This document shows, one piece after another, positions 27,783 through 36,529 of a DNA stretch of 64,000 nucleotides. The translations under genes were made by a program, and so were the position numbers. The notes under the pieces are model-generated. The model ran no database searches. It saw nothing but the letters and a program-made list of their open reading frames with translations, and had not been told where the DNA came from. This DNA comes from Bradyrhizobium cytisi (GTDB lineage Bacteria; Pseudomonadota; Alphaproteobacteria; Rhizobiales; Xanthobacteraceae), in NCBI RefSeq assembly GCF_008123515.1, contig NZ_VSSR01000075.1:22408-86407 (forward strand). The letters are read 5' to 3'. Position 1 is the stretch's first letter, and every line of letters starts with the position of its first letter.

Positions 27783-28973
27783 ATGGATCTCGCATTCACG
27801 AAGGAAGAGCAGGCGTTTCGCGAGGAAGTGCGTTCATTCTTCCGCGACAACGTGCCGCCGGACACGCGGCGCAAGCTGGTCGAGGGCCGCCACCTCTCGA
27901 AGGACGAGATGGTGACGTGGTGGCGCATCCTCAACAAGAAGGGCTGGGGCACCAGCCACTGGCCGACGCAGTATGGCGGCACCGGCTGGACAAGCGTGCA
28001 GCACTACATCTTCAACGAGGAGCTGCAGTCCTATCCGGCGCCGCAGCCGCTCGCCTTCGGCGTCAGCATGGTCGGCCCGGTGATCTACACCTTCGGCAAC
28101 GAAGAGCAGAAGAAGAAGTATTTGCCGCGCATTGCCAATGTCGACGATTGGTGGTGCCAGGGCTTCTCCGAGCCAGGCTCAGGATCCGACCTCGCCTCGC
28201 TGAAGACCAAGGCCGAGCGCAAGGGCGACAAGTGGATCATCAACGGCCAGAAGACCTGGACGACGCTCGCCCAGCACGCCGACATGATCTTCTGCCTCTG
28301 CCGCACCGACAACAATGCGAAGAAGCAGATGGGCATCTCCTTCATCGTGTTCCCGATGAAGTCGAAAGGCGTCACCGTGCGCCCGATCCAGACCATCGAC
28401 GGCGGCGTCGAGGTCAACGAAGTCTTCTTCGATGATGTCGAGGTTCCCTACGAGAACCTGATCGGCGAGGAGAACAAGGGCTGGGATTACGCCAAATTCC
28501 TGCTCGGCAATGAACGCACCGGCATTGCGCGGGTCGGCGTCTCCAAGGAGCGGCTGCGCCGCATCCGCGATCTCGCCGGCAAGGTCGAATCCGGCGGCAA
28601 GCCGATCATCCAGGACGCCGCGTTCCGCGAGAAGCTGGCGGCCTGCGAGATCGAGCTGAAGGCGCTCGAGCTGACCCAGCTCCGCGTCGTCGCCGACGAG
28701 GGCAAGCACGGCAAGGGCAAGCCCAATCCGGCGTCGTCGGTGCTGAAGATCAAGGGCTCCGAGATCCAGCAGACCACGACCGAGCTGCTGATGGAAGTGA
28801 TCGGCCCGTTCGCCGCACCCTACGATGTGCACGGCGACGACGGCTCCAACGAGGCCATGGACTGGACCGCCCAGATCGCGCCGAGCTACTTCAACAACCG
28901 CAAGGTCTCGATCTACGGCGGCTCCAACGAGATTCAGCGCAACATCATCGCCAAGGCGGTGCTGGGACTGTGA
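27783..28973 (+). CDS. pimC: Acyl-CoA dehydrogenase, PimC-like (large subunit)
   Basis: A 396-residue flavoprotein starting MDLAFTKEEQAFREEVRSFF. It has the FAD motif QGFSEPGSGSDLASLKT, VNEVFFDDVEVPYENLIGEE, and C-terminal SIYGGSNEIQRNIIAKAVLG. AGGAGG lies just before ATG 27783. The paired arrangement with a shorter acyl-CoA dehydrogenase downstream matches PimC/PimD, which act together as pimeloyl-CoA dehydrogenase. Confidence 0.88.
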   Translation: MDLAFTKEEQAFREEVRSFFRDNVPPDTRRKLVEGRHLSKDEMVTWWRILNKKGWGTSHWPTQYGGTGWTSVQHYIFNEELQSYPAPQPLAFGVSMVGPVIYTFGNEEQKKKYLPRIANVDDWWCQGFSEPGSGSDLASLKTKAERKGDKWIINGQKTWTTLAQHADMIFCLCRTDNNAKKQMGISFIVFPMKSKGVTVRPIQTIDGGVEVNEVFFDDVEVPYENLIGEENKGWDYAKFLLGNERTGIARVGVSKERLRRIRDLAGKVESGGKPIIQDAAFREKLAACEIELKALELTQLRVVADEGKHGKGKPNPASSVLKIKGSEIQQTTTELLMEVIGPFAAPYDVHGDDGSNEAMDWTAQIAPSYFNNRKVSIYGGSNEIQRNIIAKAVLGL

Positions 28974-28998
28974 TCGCGCACTATCACCACGCACTCAC

Positions 28999-29080
28999 CG
29001 TCATGGCCGGGCTTGACCCGGCCATCCACGCCTAGCGGCACGAAAGAACGTGGATGCCCGGCACAAGGCCGGGCATGACG
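28999..29080. repeat. Intergenic inverted repeat, GTCATGGCCGGG family
   Basis: Left end CGTCATGGCCGGGCTTGACC and right end AAGGCCGGGCATGACG are imperfect inverted copies; CCATCCACG and CGTGGATG pair inside. It sits between pimC and pimD. Confidence 0.8.
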
Positions 29081-29106
29081 AAATCGATACCGGGAGAGCA
29101 AAGAAC

Positions 29107-30249
29107 ATGGATTTTGATTTGACCGAGGAGCAGCGGCTCCTGAAGGACAGCATCGACGGCCTGCTGACCGATTGCTACGATTTCGAGAGCCGCAAGACCT
29201 ACATGAAGGAGAAGGGCGGCTGGAGCAAAGCCGTCTGGGGCAAGCTCGCCGAGCAGGGTCTGCTCGGTCTGCCTTTCGCGGAAGCCGATGGCGGGTTCGG
29301 CGGCGGCGGCGTCGAGACCATGATCGTGATGGAAGCGCTCGGCAAGGCGCTGGTGCTCGAGCCGTATCTGGCGACCGTCGTGATCGGCGGCGGCTTCCTG
29401 CGCCATGCCGGCACCGATGCGCAGAAGGCCGCGCATGTGCCCGGGATCGTCGACGGAAGCAAGACGCTGGCGTTCGCCCAGCTGGAGAAGAACTCGCGCT
29501 ACGATCTGTTCGACGTCGCCACGACGGCGAAGAAGAAAGGCGAGGCTTACGTCATCGACGGCGAAAAGTTCGTCGTGCTCAACGGCGAGAACGCCGACAC
29601 CCTCATCGTCACCGCGCGGACCAAGGGCAACCGCCGCGATACGACCGGCATCGGCGTGTTCCTGGTGCCTGCGAATGCCAAGGGCGTGACCAAGAAGTCT
29701 TACCCCACGCAGGACGGCCTGCACGCCGCCGACATCACCTTCACCGGTGTGGAGGTCGGCGCAGACGCCGTGCTCGGCAACCCCGATGACTCGCTCGCCC
29801 TGATCGAGCGCGTGGTGGACGAGGCCCGCGTCGCGCTCTGTGCGGAAGCAGTCGGCCTGATGGACGAGTCGCTGAAGACCACCGTCGAGTACATCAAGAC
29901 GCGAAAACAATTCGGCGTCGCGATCGGCTCGTTCCAGTCGCTGCAGCACCGCGCCTCCGACATGTTCGTCGCGGCCGAGCAGGCGCGTTCGATGTCGATG
30001 TTCGCGACCATGGCGGCCGATTTCGAGAACGCCAAAGAGCGCTCCAACGCGATTGCCGCGGCCAAGGTTCAGATCGGCAAGTCGCTGAAATTCGTCGGCC
30101 AGCAGTCGATCCAGCTCCACGGTGGCATCGGCATGACCATGGAGGCGAAGATCGGCCACTACTTCAAGCGCCTGACCATGATCGAGAACACTTTTGGCGA
30201 CACCGACTACCACCAGCGCCGGGTCGCGGATGCGGGCGGGTTGGTCTGA
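29107..30249 (+). CDS. pimD: Acyl-CoA dehydrogenase, PimD-like (small subunit)
   Basis: A 380-residue protein starting MDFDLTEEQRLLKDSIDGLL at ATG 29107. The middle domain FAQLEKNSRYDLFDVATTAK lacks the usual Thr-Glu-Pro FAD-contact motif, while the C-terminal helices (DEARVALCAEAVGLMDESLK, TRKQFGVAIGSFQSLQH, LHGGIGMTMEAKIGHYFKR) are well conserved. This profile fits the partner subunit of a heteromeric acyl-CoA dehydrogenase. It is the last gene of the pim operon here. Confidence 0.87.
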   Translation: MDFDLTEEQRLLKDSIDGLLTDCYDFESRKTYMKEKGGWSKAVWGKLAEQGLLGLPFAEADGGFGGGGVETMIVMEALGKALVLEPYLATVVIGGGFLRHAGTDAQKAAHVPGIVDGSKTLAFAQLEKNSRYDLFDVATTAKKKGEAYVIDGEKFVVLNGENADTLIVTARTKGNRRDTTGIGVFLVPANAKGVTKKSYPTQDGLHAADITFTGVEVGADAVLGNPDDSLALIERVVDEARVALCAEAVGLMDESLKTTVEYIKTRKQFGVAIGSFQSLQHRASDMFVAAEQARSMSMFATMAADFENAKERSNAIAAAKVQIGKSLKFVGQQSIQLHGGIGMTMEAKIGHYFKRLTMIENTFGDTDYHQRRVADAGGLV

Positions 30250-30270
30250 GTGATCTAAACCACACGAAGA

Positions 30271-30452
30271 CTGTCATGCCCCGGCTTGACCGGGGCCCAG
30301 TACGCTGCGGCAGCAGTTCGTTCACGCAACATCCGCTGCGGAGTACTGGATCGCCCGGTCAAGTGGCCGGGCGATCCAGTACTCCGAGACGGTTGTGATT
30401 GAACCGACAGGCCGCGGCGTACTGGATGCCCCGCCTTCGCGGGGCATGACAG
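30271..30452. repeat. Composite intergenic repeat, CAGTACTCCG family
   Basis: Begins CTGTCATGCCCCGGCTTGAC and ends CCTTCGCGGGGCATGACAG. It holds several inverted GTACTGGAT / ATCCAGTAC arms and a GATCGCCCGGTCAAGTGGCC hairpin region. It looks like two repeat units joined, between the convergent pimD and SDR genes. Confidence 0.75.
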
Positions 30453-30458
30453 CGTCGC

Positions 30459-31253
30459 CTACTTCCCGAACTCCTCCCGCATCTTGGCCTGGATCTTGGC
30501 CATGCCGCCGATCCAGCGATCGTAATTCTCGGACTTCTTGCGCATATAGCCGAGCACCTGGGGGTGCGGCAGGATCAGGAAGGTTTCCTGCTCGAGGCCG
30601 GCCAGCACGTCCTTGGCGACCTGCTCGGGCGTGAGGTCGCCGTCGCCGGATTGCGGGCCCTTCGGGATCGAGCGCAGCATGTTGGTGTCGACGCCCTGCG
30701 GGCAGAGGATCGAGACCTTGATGTTGTGGGCTTTATGCGAGATCGCGAGATTCTCGGCAAAGCCCACCGCGGCATGCTTGGTGGTGGAATAGGCCGGGCT
30801 GCCGACCTGCGACAGCAGGCCCGCAGCCGAGACGGTGTTGAGGAAATAGCCGCCGCCGCGCGTCTTCATGCGGGGGATGAGATGCCGCGCCGCATAGACA
30901 TGCGCCATCACGTGGATCGCCCAGCTGCGCTGCCACGGCTCGTCGGAGGCGCCGCCGGCATTGACCGACATCGGATCGAAGCCGCCGCCGATGCCGGCAT
31001 TGGAGCAGAATAATTCGATCGGGCCGAACTGCCGCTCAGTTTCCTCGATGACGTGAGAAATGTCCCTTTCCTGCGCGACGTCGCATCTGAAGGCTGCGCC
31101 GTCCACCTTGGCGGCGACGGCGCGCGCGTTCGCAGCATCCATGTCCGCGACCACGACCTTGGCCGCACCCGCCTTGTGAAAGGCCTCGCACAGCGCCTTG
31201 CCGATGCCGTTCGCGCCGCCCGTGACGACCACGACCTTGCCGGTCACCTGCAT
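30459..31253 (-). CDS. SDR-family NAD(P)-dependent oxidoreductase
   Basis: A 264-residue classical SDR with cofactor motif TGGANGIGKALCEAFHKAG, NAG in CSNAGIGGGF, catalytic Ser in NTVSAAG and catalytic YSTTK. GAGGGGAC precedes ATG 31253. It converges on the pim operon and could serve acyl or alcohol intermediates, but nothing in the sequence fixes the substrate. Confidence 0.9.
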   Translation of the reverse strand: MQVTGKVVVVTGGANGIGKALCEAFHKAGAAKVVVADMDAANARAVAAKVDGAAFRCDVAQERDISHVIEETERQFGPIELFCSNAGIGGGFDPMSVNAGGASDEPWQRSWAIHVMAHVYAARHLIPRMKTRGGGYFLNTVSAAGLLSQVGSPAYSTTKHAAVGFAENLAISHKAHNIKVSILCPQGVDTNMLRSIPKGPQSGDGDLTPEQVAKDVLAGLEQETFLILPHPQVLGYMRKKSENYDRWIGGMAKIQAKMREEFGK

Positions 31254-31305
31254 GCGACGTCCCCTCTTTTCTTGATTGGTCTTTATCCCGCTTCGCGGAA
31301 CTTGC

Positions 31306-32001
31306 TCAGCTCAACACGAGGTCGAGCACCGCGGTATAATGGCACGCCGCGCCGGCCAAGACAAAGCCGTGCCAGATTGCGTTCTGGAAGCGCAGCCGCC
31401 GCCAGGCATGGAAGATCACGCCGAGGCTATAGAGAATGCCGCCCGCCAGCACGAAACCCAGCGCCAGCGCGGGCAGCGCCCGGACCACGGGGCCGTAGAG
31501 CATCACGCCGCTCCAGCCCATGGCAAGATAGATGCCGATGGCGGCACGGTCGAACCGGCCGGGATAGCGCAGCTTCAGCACGATGCCGACGATCGCGACA
31601 CACCAGACGCAGACCAGCAGCGCCAGCGCGAACACGCTGTCCTTCACTTCAAGGATGAACGGCGTGTAGGTCGCGGCGATCAGGAGGTAGATCGCGGAAT
31701 GGTCAAACCGCCGCAGCAGCCATTTCACCGGCGAGACCGGCCAGAGATTATAGCTCGCCGACAGCACCAGCATCGCGAGCAGGCCGGCGACATAGATCGA
31801 GACCCCGACGATGTCGGCCGCATCGGCGTAGACCGCCGCGAGCACGACGAGAACGGTCGCGGCGATAATGCCGGAGAGCACGCCGATGGCATGGATGACA
31901 CCGTCGGCGATCAGTTCGGCGCGATCGTAGTGCCAGCCGACCGCATCGGCCGCGGCATGGACGGAATGGGAGGCGAGCTGCTTCAGCTGGAAGACGGTCA
32001 T
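31306..32001 (-). CDS. Hemolysin III / PAQR-family membrane protein
   Basis: About 231 residues with seven hydrophobic segments. The PAQR signature residues are visible: Glu and His in AELIADGVIHAIGV, Ser-Tyr-Asn in SASYNLWP, the RRFDHSAIYLLIAATYTPF helix, and a C-terminal FQNAIWHGFVLAGAACHY with paired His. I set the start at ATG 32001; TTG 32013 is possible. Members are implicated in membrane homeostasis, and lysis itself is not established for most of them. Confidence 0.88.
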   Translation of the reverse strand: MTVFQLKQLASHSVHAAADAVGWHYDRAELIADGVIHAIGVLSGIIAATVLVVLAAVYADAADIVGVSIYVAGLLAMLVLSASYNLWPVSPVKWLLRRFDHSAIYLLIAATYTPFILEVKDSVFALALLVCVWCVAIVGIVLKLRYPGRFDRAAIGIYLAMGWSGVMLYGPVVRALPALALGFVLAGGILYSLGVIFHAWRRLRFQNAIWHGFVLAGAACHYTAVLDLVLS

Positions 32002-32194
32002 GGCAATCCGCAAAGGCTTAAGACAATGTCTTCTTCTATGGGTGTTTCGGGACGTGTTTCGGGATCTGCGCGTCGTTCAATCGGCTGATTTGCCGACAAA
32101 GGCGGTGGAAGTATGAAGCTTGATTTTCCTCACGCAATTGCCACTTTGGTGAACGGCTTCACCGTTCCGCCCGCCTGGGATTAATCACGTTCAT

Positions 32195-33664
32195 ATGGCA
32201 TTCAGTTTCCAGGATATGGTCGAAGAGGCGCGCCTGTCGGCGCGGGCGATAATCGACTATGGCGAGCACTTCTTCAACCCGACGGTGCGGCTTGGCGTCA
32301 CCGGACTGTCGCGGGCCGGTAAGACCGTATTCATCACCGCGCTGATCCACGGGCTGACGCGCGGCGGCCGGTTTCCGGTGTTCGAGGCCTATGCCTCGGG
32401 ACGTATCGCGCGGGCGCATCTGGCGCCGCAGCCGGACGACGCCGTGCCGCGTTTTTCCTATGAAAGCCATCTGCGCGCGCTGATCGAGGAACGGCGTTGG
32501 CCGAGCTCGACCGTCGATATCAGCGAGCTGCGTCTCGTCATCGACTATCAGCGCCCGAACGGCGCCGACCGCACGTTGACGCTCGACATCGTCGATTATC
32601 CCGGCGAATGGCTGCTCGACCTACCGCTGCTGCAGAAGAGTTTTGAGCAATGGTCGGCGGAAAGCCTGGCGCTGTCGCGCGAAGCGCCGCGCGCGCATCT
32701 GGCCGCGGACTGGCACGCCCATCTCGCAACGCTCAAGCCCGAGGCGCGCGAGGACGAGCAGGCGACACTCACTGCCGCAAAGCTCTTCACCAACTACCTG
32801 CGCGCCTGCCGCGACGAACGGTTTGCGATGAGCCTGTTGCCGCCCGGCCGCTTCCTGATGCCCGGCAGTCTCGCCGACACGCCGGCGCTGACTTTCGCGC
32901 CGCTCGAGGTGCCCGTCGGTGGCCAGGCTCCGGAGGGATCGCTGTGGGCGATGATGGTGCGCCGCTACGAGGCCTACAAGGACGTCGTGGTGCGGCCGTT
33001 CTTCAGGGATCATTTTGCCCGGCTCGATCGCCAGATCGTGCTGGCCGATGCGCTTTCTGCATTCAACTCGGGTCCCGAGGCGCTGCACGATCTCGAAGCG
33101 GCGCTCGCCGGCATTCTCGACTGCTTCAACATCGGCCGCAGCACGATCCTGTCCAGCCTGTTCCGGCCACGCATCGACCGCATCCTGTTCGCGGCGACGA
33201 AAGCAGACCATCTGCATCATTCCAGCCACGATCGGCTCGAGGCCGTGCTGCGCCGCGCGGTGACACCGGCGCTGTCGCGTGCGGAAAATACCGGCGCGCA
33301 AATCGATGTGGTGGCGCTCGCCGCCGTCCGCGCCACCCGGGAAGCCCAGGTCACCCGTGGCCGCGACAAATTGCCCTCGATCCTGGGAACGCCGGCCGCA
33401 GGCGAAAGCGCCAATGGCGAGTTCTTTGACGGCACCACGGAAGTCGCGACTTTTCCGGGCGATCTGCCGCTCGATCCCGAGCCGCTCTTCAACGGCACCG
33501 ATGCGTTCCGTGGACTGTCAACGGAAGCCGCCGAGAAAAGCGATTTCCGCTTCCTGCGCTTCCGTCCGCCAAAGCTCGAACGCGAAGGGACGGAAGAGCC
33601 CGCACTGCCTCACATCCGTCTCGACCGTGCCTTGCAGTTCCTGATCGGAGACAAGCTCGCATGA
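32195..33664 (+). CDS. ycjX: YcjX-family (DUF463) P-loop NTPase
   Basis: A 489-residue protein. Near the N-terminus lies the P-loop GLSRAGKT (residues 37-44, Lys43), with the switch-like DYPGEWLLDLPLL motif later. The family is GTPase/ATPase-like, co-occurs with YcjF and is linked to envelope stress in enterobacteria. Its stop overlaps the following ycjF-like start by 4 bp, so the two are translationally coupled. The exact role is unknown. Confidence 0.88.
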   Translation: MAFSFQDMVEEARLSARAIIDYGEHFFNPTVRLGVTGLSRAGKTVFITALIHGLTRGGRFPVFEAYASGRIARAHLAPQPDDAVPRFSYESHLRALIEERRWPSSTVDISELRLVIDYQRPNGADRTLTLDIVDYPGEWLLDLPLLQKSFEQWSAESLALSREAPRAHLAADWHAHLATLKPEAREDEQATLTAAKLFTNYLRACRDERFAMSLLPPGRFLMPGSLADTPALTFAPLEVPVGGQAPEGSLWAMMVRRYEAYKDVVVRPFFRDHFARLDRQIVLADALSAFNSGPEALHDLEAALAGILDCFNIGRSTILSSLFRPRIDRILFAATKADHLHHSSHDRLEAVLRRAVTPALSRAENTGAQIDVVALAAVRATREAQVTRGRDKLPSILGTPAAGESANGEFFDGTTEVATFPGDLPLDPEPLFNGTDAFRGLSTEAAEKSDFRFLRFRPPKLEREGTEEPALPHIRLDRALQFLIGDKLA

Positions 33665-34689
33665 ACGACCGATCCCAGCCGCGGCGGCCGGCGACGTTCC
33701 GGCTCGACGATCCCGGCGTCGTCGTGACCGAAGCCGACGAGACGAGCCGCATCAGTCGCGCCACCATCCAGATCACGCCGGAGCCCGATCCGGCGACATT
33801 GCCGGTGCCGATCGAAACGGCGCTTCCGGCGCGGCGCGGCTTTCCCTGGGGCGCGCTGTTCTGGTCCGGCGTCGCCGGGTTGACGCTGCTCGGCACCGGG
33901 CTCGGCGTCGTCCGTCTGATCGAGGATCTGTTTGCGCGCAGCGAGAGCCTCGGCTTCGTTGGTCTGGCGCTCGCCTTCGTCACCACGCTTGCGCTCGCGG
34001 TGGTGATCGGGCGCGAGGCGTTTGGCCTCGCACGGCTTGCGACGATCGAAAAGCTGCATCGGCGTGCCGCCGAGGTGCTCGCCAGCGACGATCGCAAGGA
34101 GAGCCGCGTTATCGTGCAGGATCTGATCGCGATTGCGCACCAGAACCCGCGGCTTGCCCGCGCCCGTGCCGCACTCGAAAGTCATTCCGGCGAGATCATC
34201 GACGGCGCCGACATGATCCGGCTCGCCGAGCGCGAGTTGATGTCGCCGCTGGATGCGGAGGCACGGCGGCTGGTGTCGTCGGCGGCGCAGCGGGTATCGA
34301 TTGTTACCGCCGTTTCGCCGCGCGCGCTGTTCGACGTGCTCTTCGTGCTCGTGGCCTCGCTGCGCCTGATCCGCCAGCTCGCCCGGCTCTATGGTGGCCG
34401 GCCCGGCGCGCTCGGCATGATCCGCCTGCTCCGCCACGTCATCGCCCATCTCGCCATCACCGGCGGCCTCGCCGCGAGCGACAGCCTGGTGCAGCAGATG
34501 CTCGGGCACGGGATTGCAGCAAAACTGTCGCAGCGGCTCGGTGAAGGCATGCTCAACGGGCTGCTGACGGCGCGGCTGGGATTGGCTGCTATCGACGTTA
34601 CAAGACCGCTGCCGTTCGCCGCCCTGCCGCCGCCGAAGCTGTCGGATCTCGCGACGGATCTGCTGCGAAGGAAAGAGGACGAGGCGTAG
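33661..34689 (+). CDS. ycjF: YcjF-family (TIGR01620 / DUF697) membrane protein
   Basis: A 342-residue protein with a disordered N-terminus, two adjacent hydrophobic segments at about 60-125 and a DUF697 domain in the C-terminal half (VSSAAQRVSIVTAVSPRALF, LRHVIAHLAITGGLAASD). The start ATGA overlaps the ycjX stop. The last 92 bp overlap the end of the convergent glycosyltransferase gene. Confidence 0.87.
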   Translation: MNDRSQPRRPATFRLDDPGVVVTEADETSRISRATIQITPEPDPATLPVPIETALPARRGFPWGALFWSGVAGLTLLGTGLGVVRLIEDLFARSESLGFVGLALAFVTTLALAVVIGREAFGLARLATIEKLHRRAAEVLASDDRKESRVIVQDLIAIAHQNPRLARARAALESHSGEIIDGADMIRLAERELMSPLDAEARRLVSSAAQRVSIVTAVSPRALFDVLFVLVASLRLIRQLARLYGGRPGALGMIRLLRHVIAHLAITGGLAASDSLVQQMLGHGIAAKLSQRLGEGMLNGLLTARLGLAAIDVTRPLPFAALPPPKLSDLATDLLRRKEDEA

Positions 34690-36256
34690 CTCGCAAGGCC
34701 AGCACGCGCCACTGGAACAGCGGCGAGTCCTTTGGCGGAGACAGCTCAGGCGTCCATCCGGAGAGCTTGTCGATTGTGTAGGTGTCGATCAGGACACCGC
34801 GCCAGCGGCGTTCGACCCGTCCCAACGTCTCGCGCCTCGCGGGGATCGACTCCCAGAGAGGCGAATGATCGTCGGGCTGGCGGCCGATATAGATCCCCGT
34901 CTGCCCCCGGATCCGGTCCATGCCGGGATCGCGAAAACCCTGAAAGCGGCCGCGCTCGTTGATTTCGACTACGGGGGCGCGGCCGCGGAACAGCCAGCGC
35001 ATCATGGCATAGGTGCGGTAATCCGTGGTCGCGATCCAGGTCGCGCCGGTTTCATCCAGTGCGGCCTGTGCGCGCGCGGCGACCTGCTCGTAGCCGGCCT
35101 CGGCGCCGATCGGATCCATCTTGCCGATGAAATTCCAGGGCGCTGCGACGTAATAGAGGAATACGATCACGACGAAGGCGATCCCCGACACCAGCGCCGC
35201 CTTCGCCCAGAAGATGCTCGACCGGATCATCCACGCCGAACAGCCTTCTCTGGGCATCATCGCAAGATTCACCGCGGCGGCAGCGAAGCCGATCGGCCAC
35301 ATGAACATCGGCCAGGTGTCGCCGACCCTGAGCGTCAGCGACTTGAAGAAGAAATAGCCGAACGGCACCAGCACCGCGGTCGACAGCAGGATCGCAACCG
35401 GCTCGCGCCTGCGATAGCCGCGCCAGGCCGTCATCGCGAGGCCCAACAGCACCACGGGCAACAAGACGAAACCAACGAGGCCAAATTGCAGGCCGATATA
35501 ATCGCCGATGGTGCGCAGCGAGATGCCGTAATTGGCGGTGGCGCGCACGCCCTGGAAACGGAACGAGGCCCAGTCGTGCTGCGCGTTCCAGATCAGCACC
35601 GGCGAGAACATTGCGATGGCGATCAGCACCGCGAGCCAGGGATAGGGGCTGCGCAGCCAGCGCCAGCGCCAATCCGGCACCAGCAGAAACGCGGCGACCG
35701 CAGGCGCGAACATGATCGCGGTGAATTTCGACAGCAGCGACAGGCCGGCGAACAGGCCGGCGGCGAGCCACCAGCGTCCATCCCCGCTCTGCGCCAGCCG
35801 CACCAGCGACCACGTCATCGCCACCGCAAACGGGATCATGACGACGTCGGGGGCGACCTTGGCCATCAGCAGTCCGTAATACAGCGCGGCCTCCGGCATC
35901 AGCACCGCAACCACGATCGCGCGCACATCATGGGTGAGGCGGCGCACGATGTCGGCGAGCAGGCACTGCGTCACCAGCATCGCAACGATCCCGCCGAAGC
36001 GGACCCCGAGCACGGTGTCGCCGAAGATCGCGGTGCCAAAGCGGATCAGCCAGGCGACGCCGGGCGGATGATCGAGGAAGCTCAGCGTCGCCTCCTTCGA
36101 CCAGGTCCAGTAATAGGCCTCGTCGGTGCGCAGCTCGATCGCGGAGGCATAGACGATGCGCAGCACCGTCATCGCGGCGATCACCAGCGCGGCCATGACG
36201 AGCGGCCGGCGCGACGCGCCGTCGGGCTTCACGGTGATGTCGGGAGCGATCGTCAC
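34598..36256 (-). CDS. Membrane glycosyltransferase, GT39 / ArnT-like
   Basis: About 552 residues with around ten hydrophobic segments. The N-terminal catalytic region RTDEAYYWTWSKEATLSFLD followed by HPPGVAWLIRFG carries the acidic and aromatic residues typical of GT39/PMT-type enzymes that use polyprenyl-phosphate sugars. A soluble C-terminal part includes WIATTDYRTYAMMRWLFRGR. I set the start at GTG 36256, since upstream residues are Pro-rich and unlike the family; this start is uncertain. Its acceptor (lipid A or another envelope glycan) is unknown. Confidence 0.8.
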   Translation of the reverse strand: MTIAPDITVKPDGASRRPLVMAALVIAAMTVLRIVYASAIELRTDEAYYWTWSKEATLSFLDHPPGVAWLIRFGTAIFGDTVLGVRFGGIVAMLVTQCLLADIVRRLTHDVRAIVVAVLMPEAALYYGLLMAKVAPDVVMIPFAVAMTWSLVRLAQSGDGRWWLAAGLFAGLSLLSKFTAIMFAPAVAAFLLVPDWRWRWLRSPYPWLAVLIAIAMFSPVLIWNAQHDWASFRFQGVRATANYGISLRTIGDYIGLQFGLVGFVLLPVVLLGLAMTAWRGYRRREPVAILLSTAVLVPFGYFFFKSLTLRVGDTWPMFMWPIGFAAAAVNLAMMPREGCSAWMIRSSIFWAKAALVSGIAFVVIVFLYYVAAPWNFIGKMDPIGAEAGYEQVAARAQAALDETGATWIATTDYRTYAMMRWLFRGRAPVVEINERGRFQGFRDPGMDRIRGQTGIYIGRQPDDHSPLWESIPARRETLGRVERRWRGVLIDTYTIDKLSGWTPELSPPKDSPLFQWRVLALRATPRPLSFAADPSRDPTASAAAGRRTAAVL

Positions 36257-36330
36257 GGCCGCGCTTTTCCCTGAGTTGGGAGGGGGAGTCAACGTGGGGG
36301 GGTGTTGCCGCCGATGTCCTGGCGAGAATC

Positions 36331-36417
36331 GTGGGGTGGGCAAAAGGCGCTCTGGCGCCGTGCCCACCATACCACCGTCACTCCCCGATGGTGGGCACGC
36401 TACGCTTTGCCCACACT
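36331..36417. repeat. Intergenic inverted repeat, GTGGGCAAA family
   Basis: GTGGGCAAAAGGCGC on the left and GCTTTGCCCACAC on the right are inverted; TGCCCACCAT / ATGGTGGGCA pair inside. It lies between the divergent glycosyltransferase and cyclase genes. Confidence 0.75.
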
Positions 36418-36529
36418 ACAATACTTACCGTTACGTAACCTTGCCGCGCATGTGATCGAAGGGGCCGTTCGCCTGCGGAATTTAACTCTCCGCTGGCTGT
36501 TCTCCTCAGTGAACTGGTACAACCGAATC

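Noticed and set aside
34865..36274. Long plus-strand frame of 469 codons opposite the GT39-type gene
   Set aside because: It is the mirror of a clear membrane protein; the translation is rich in Arg, His, Gln and Asp without any domain, typical of antisense frames in high-GC DNA.
36430..36439. GTTACGTAAC palindrome upstream of the cyclase gene
   Set aside because: Only 10 bp with no flanking symmetry and no identified regulator, so it was not called as an operator.
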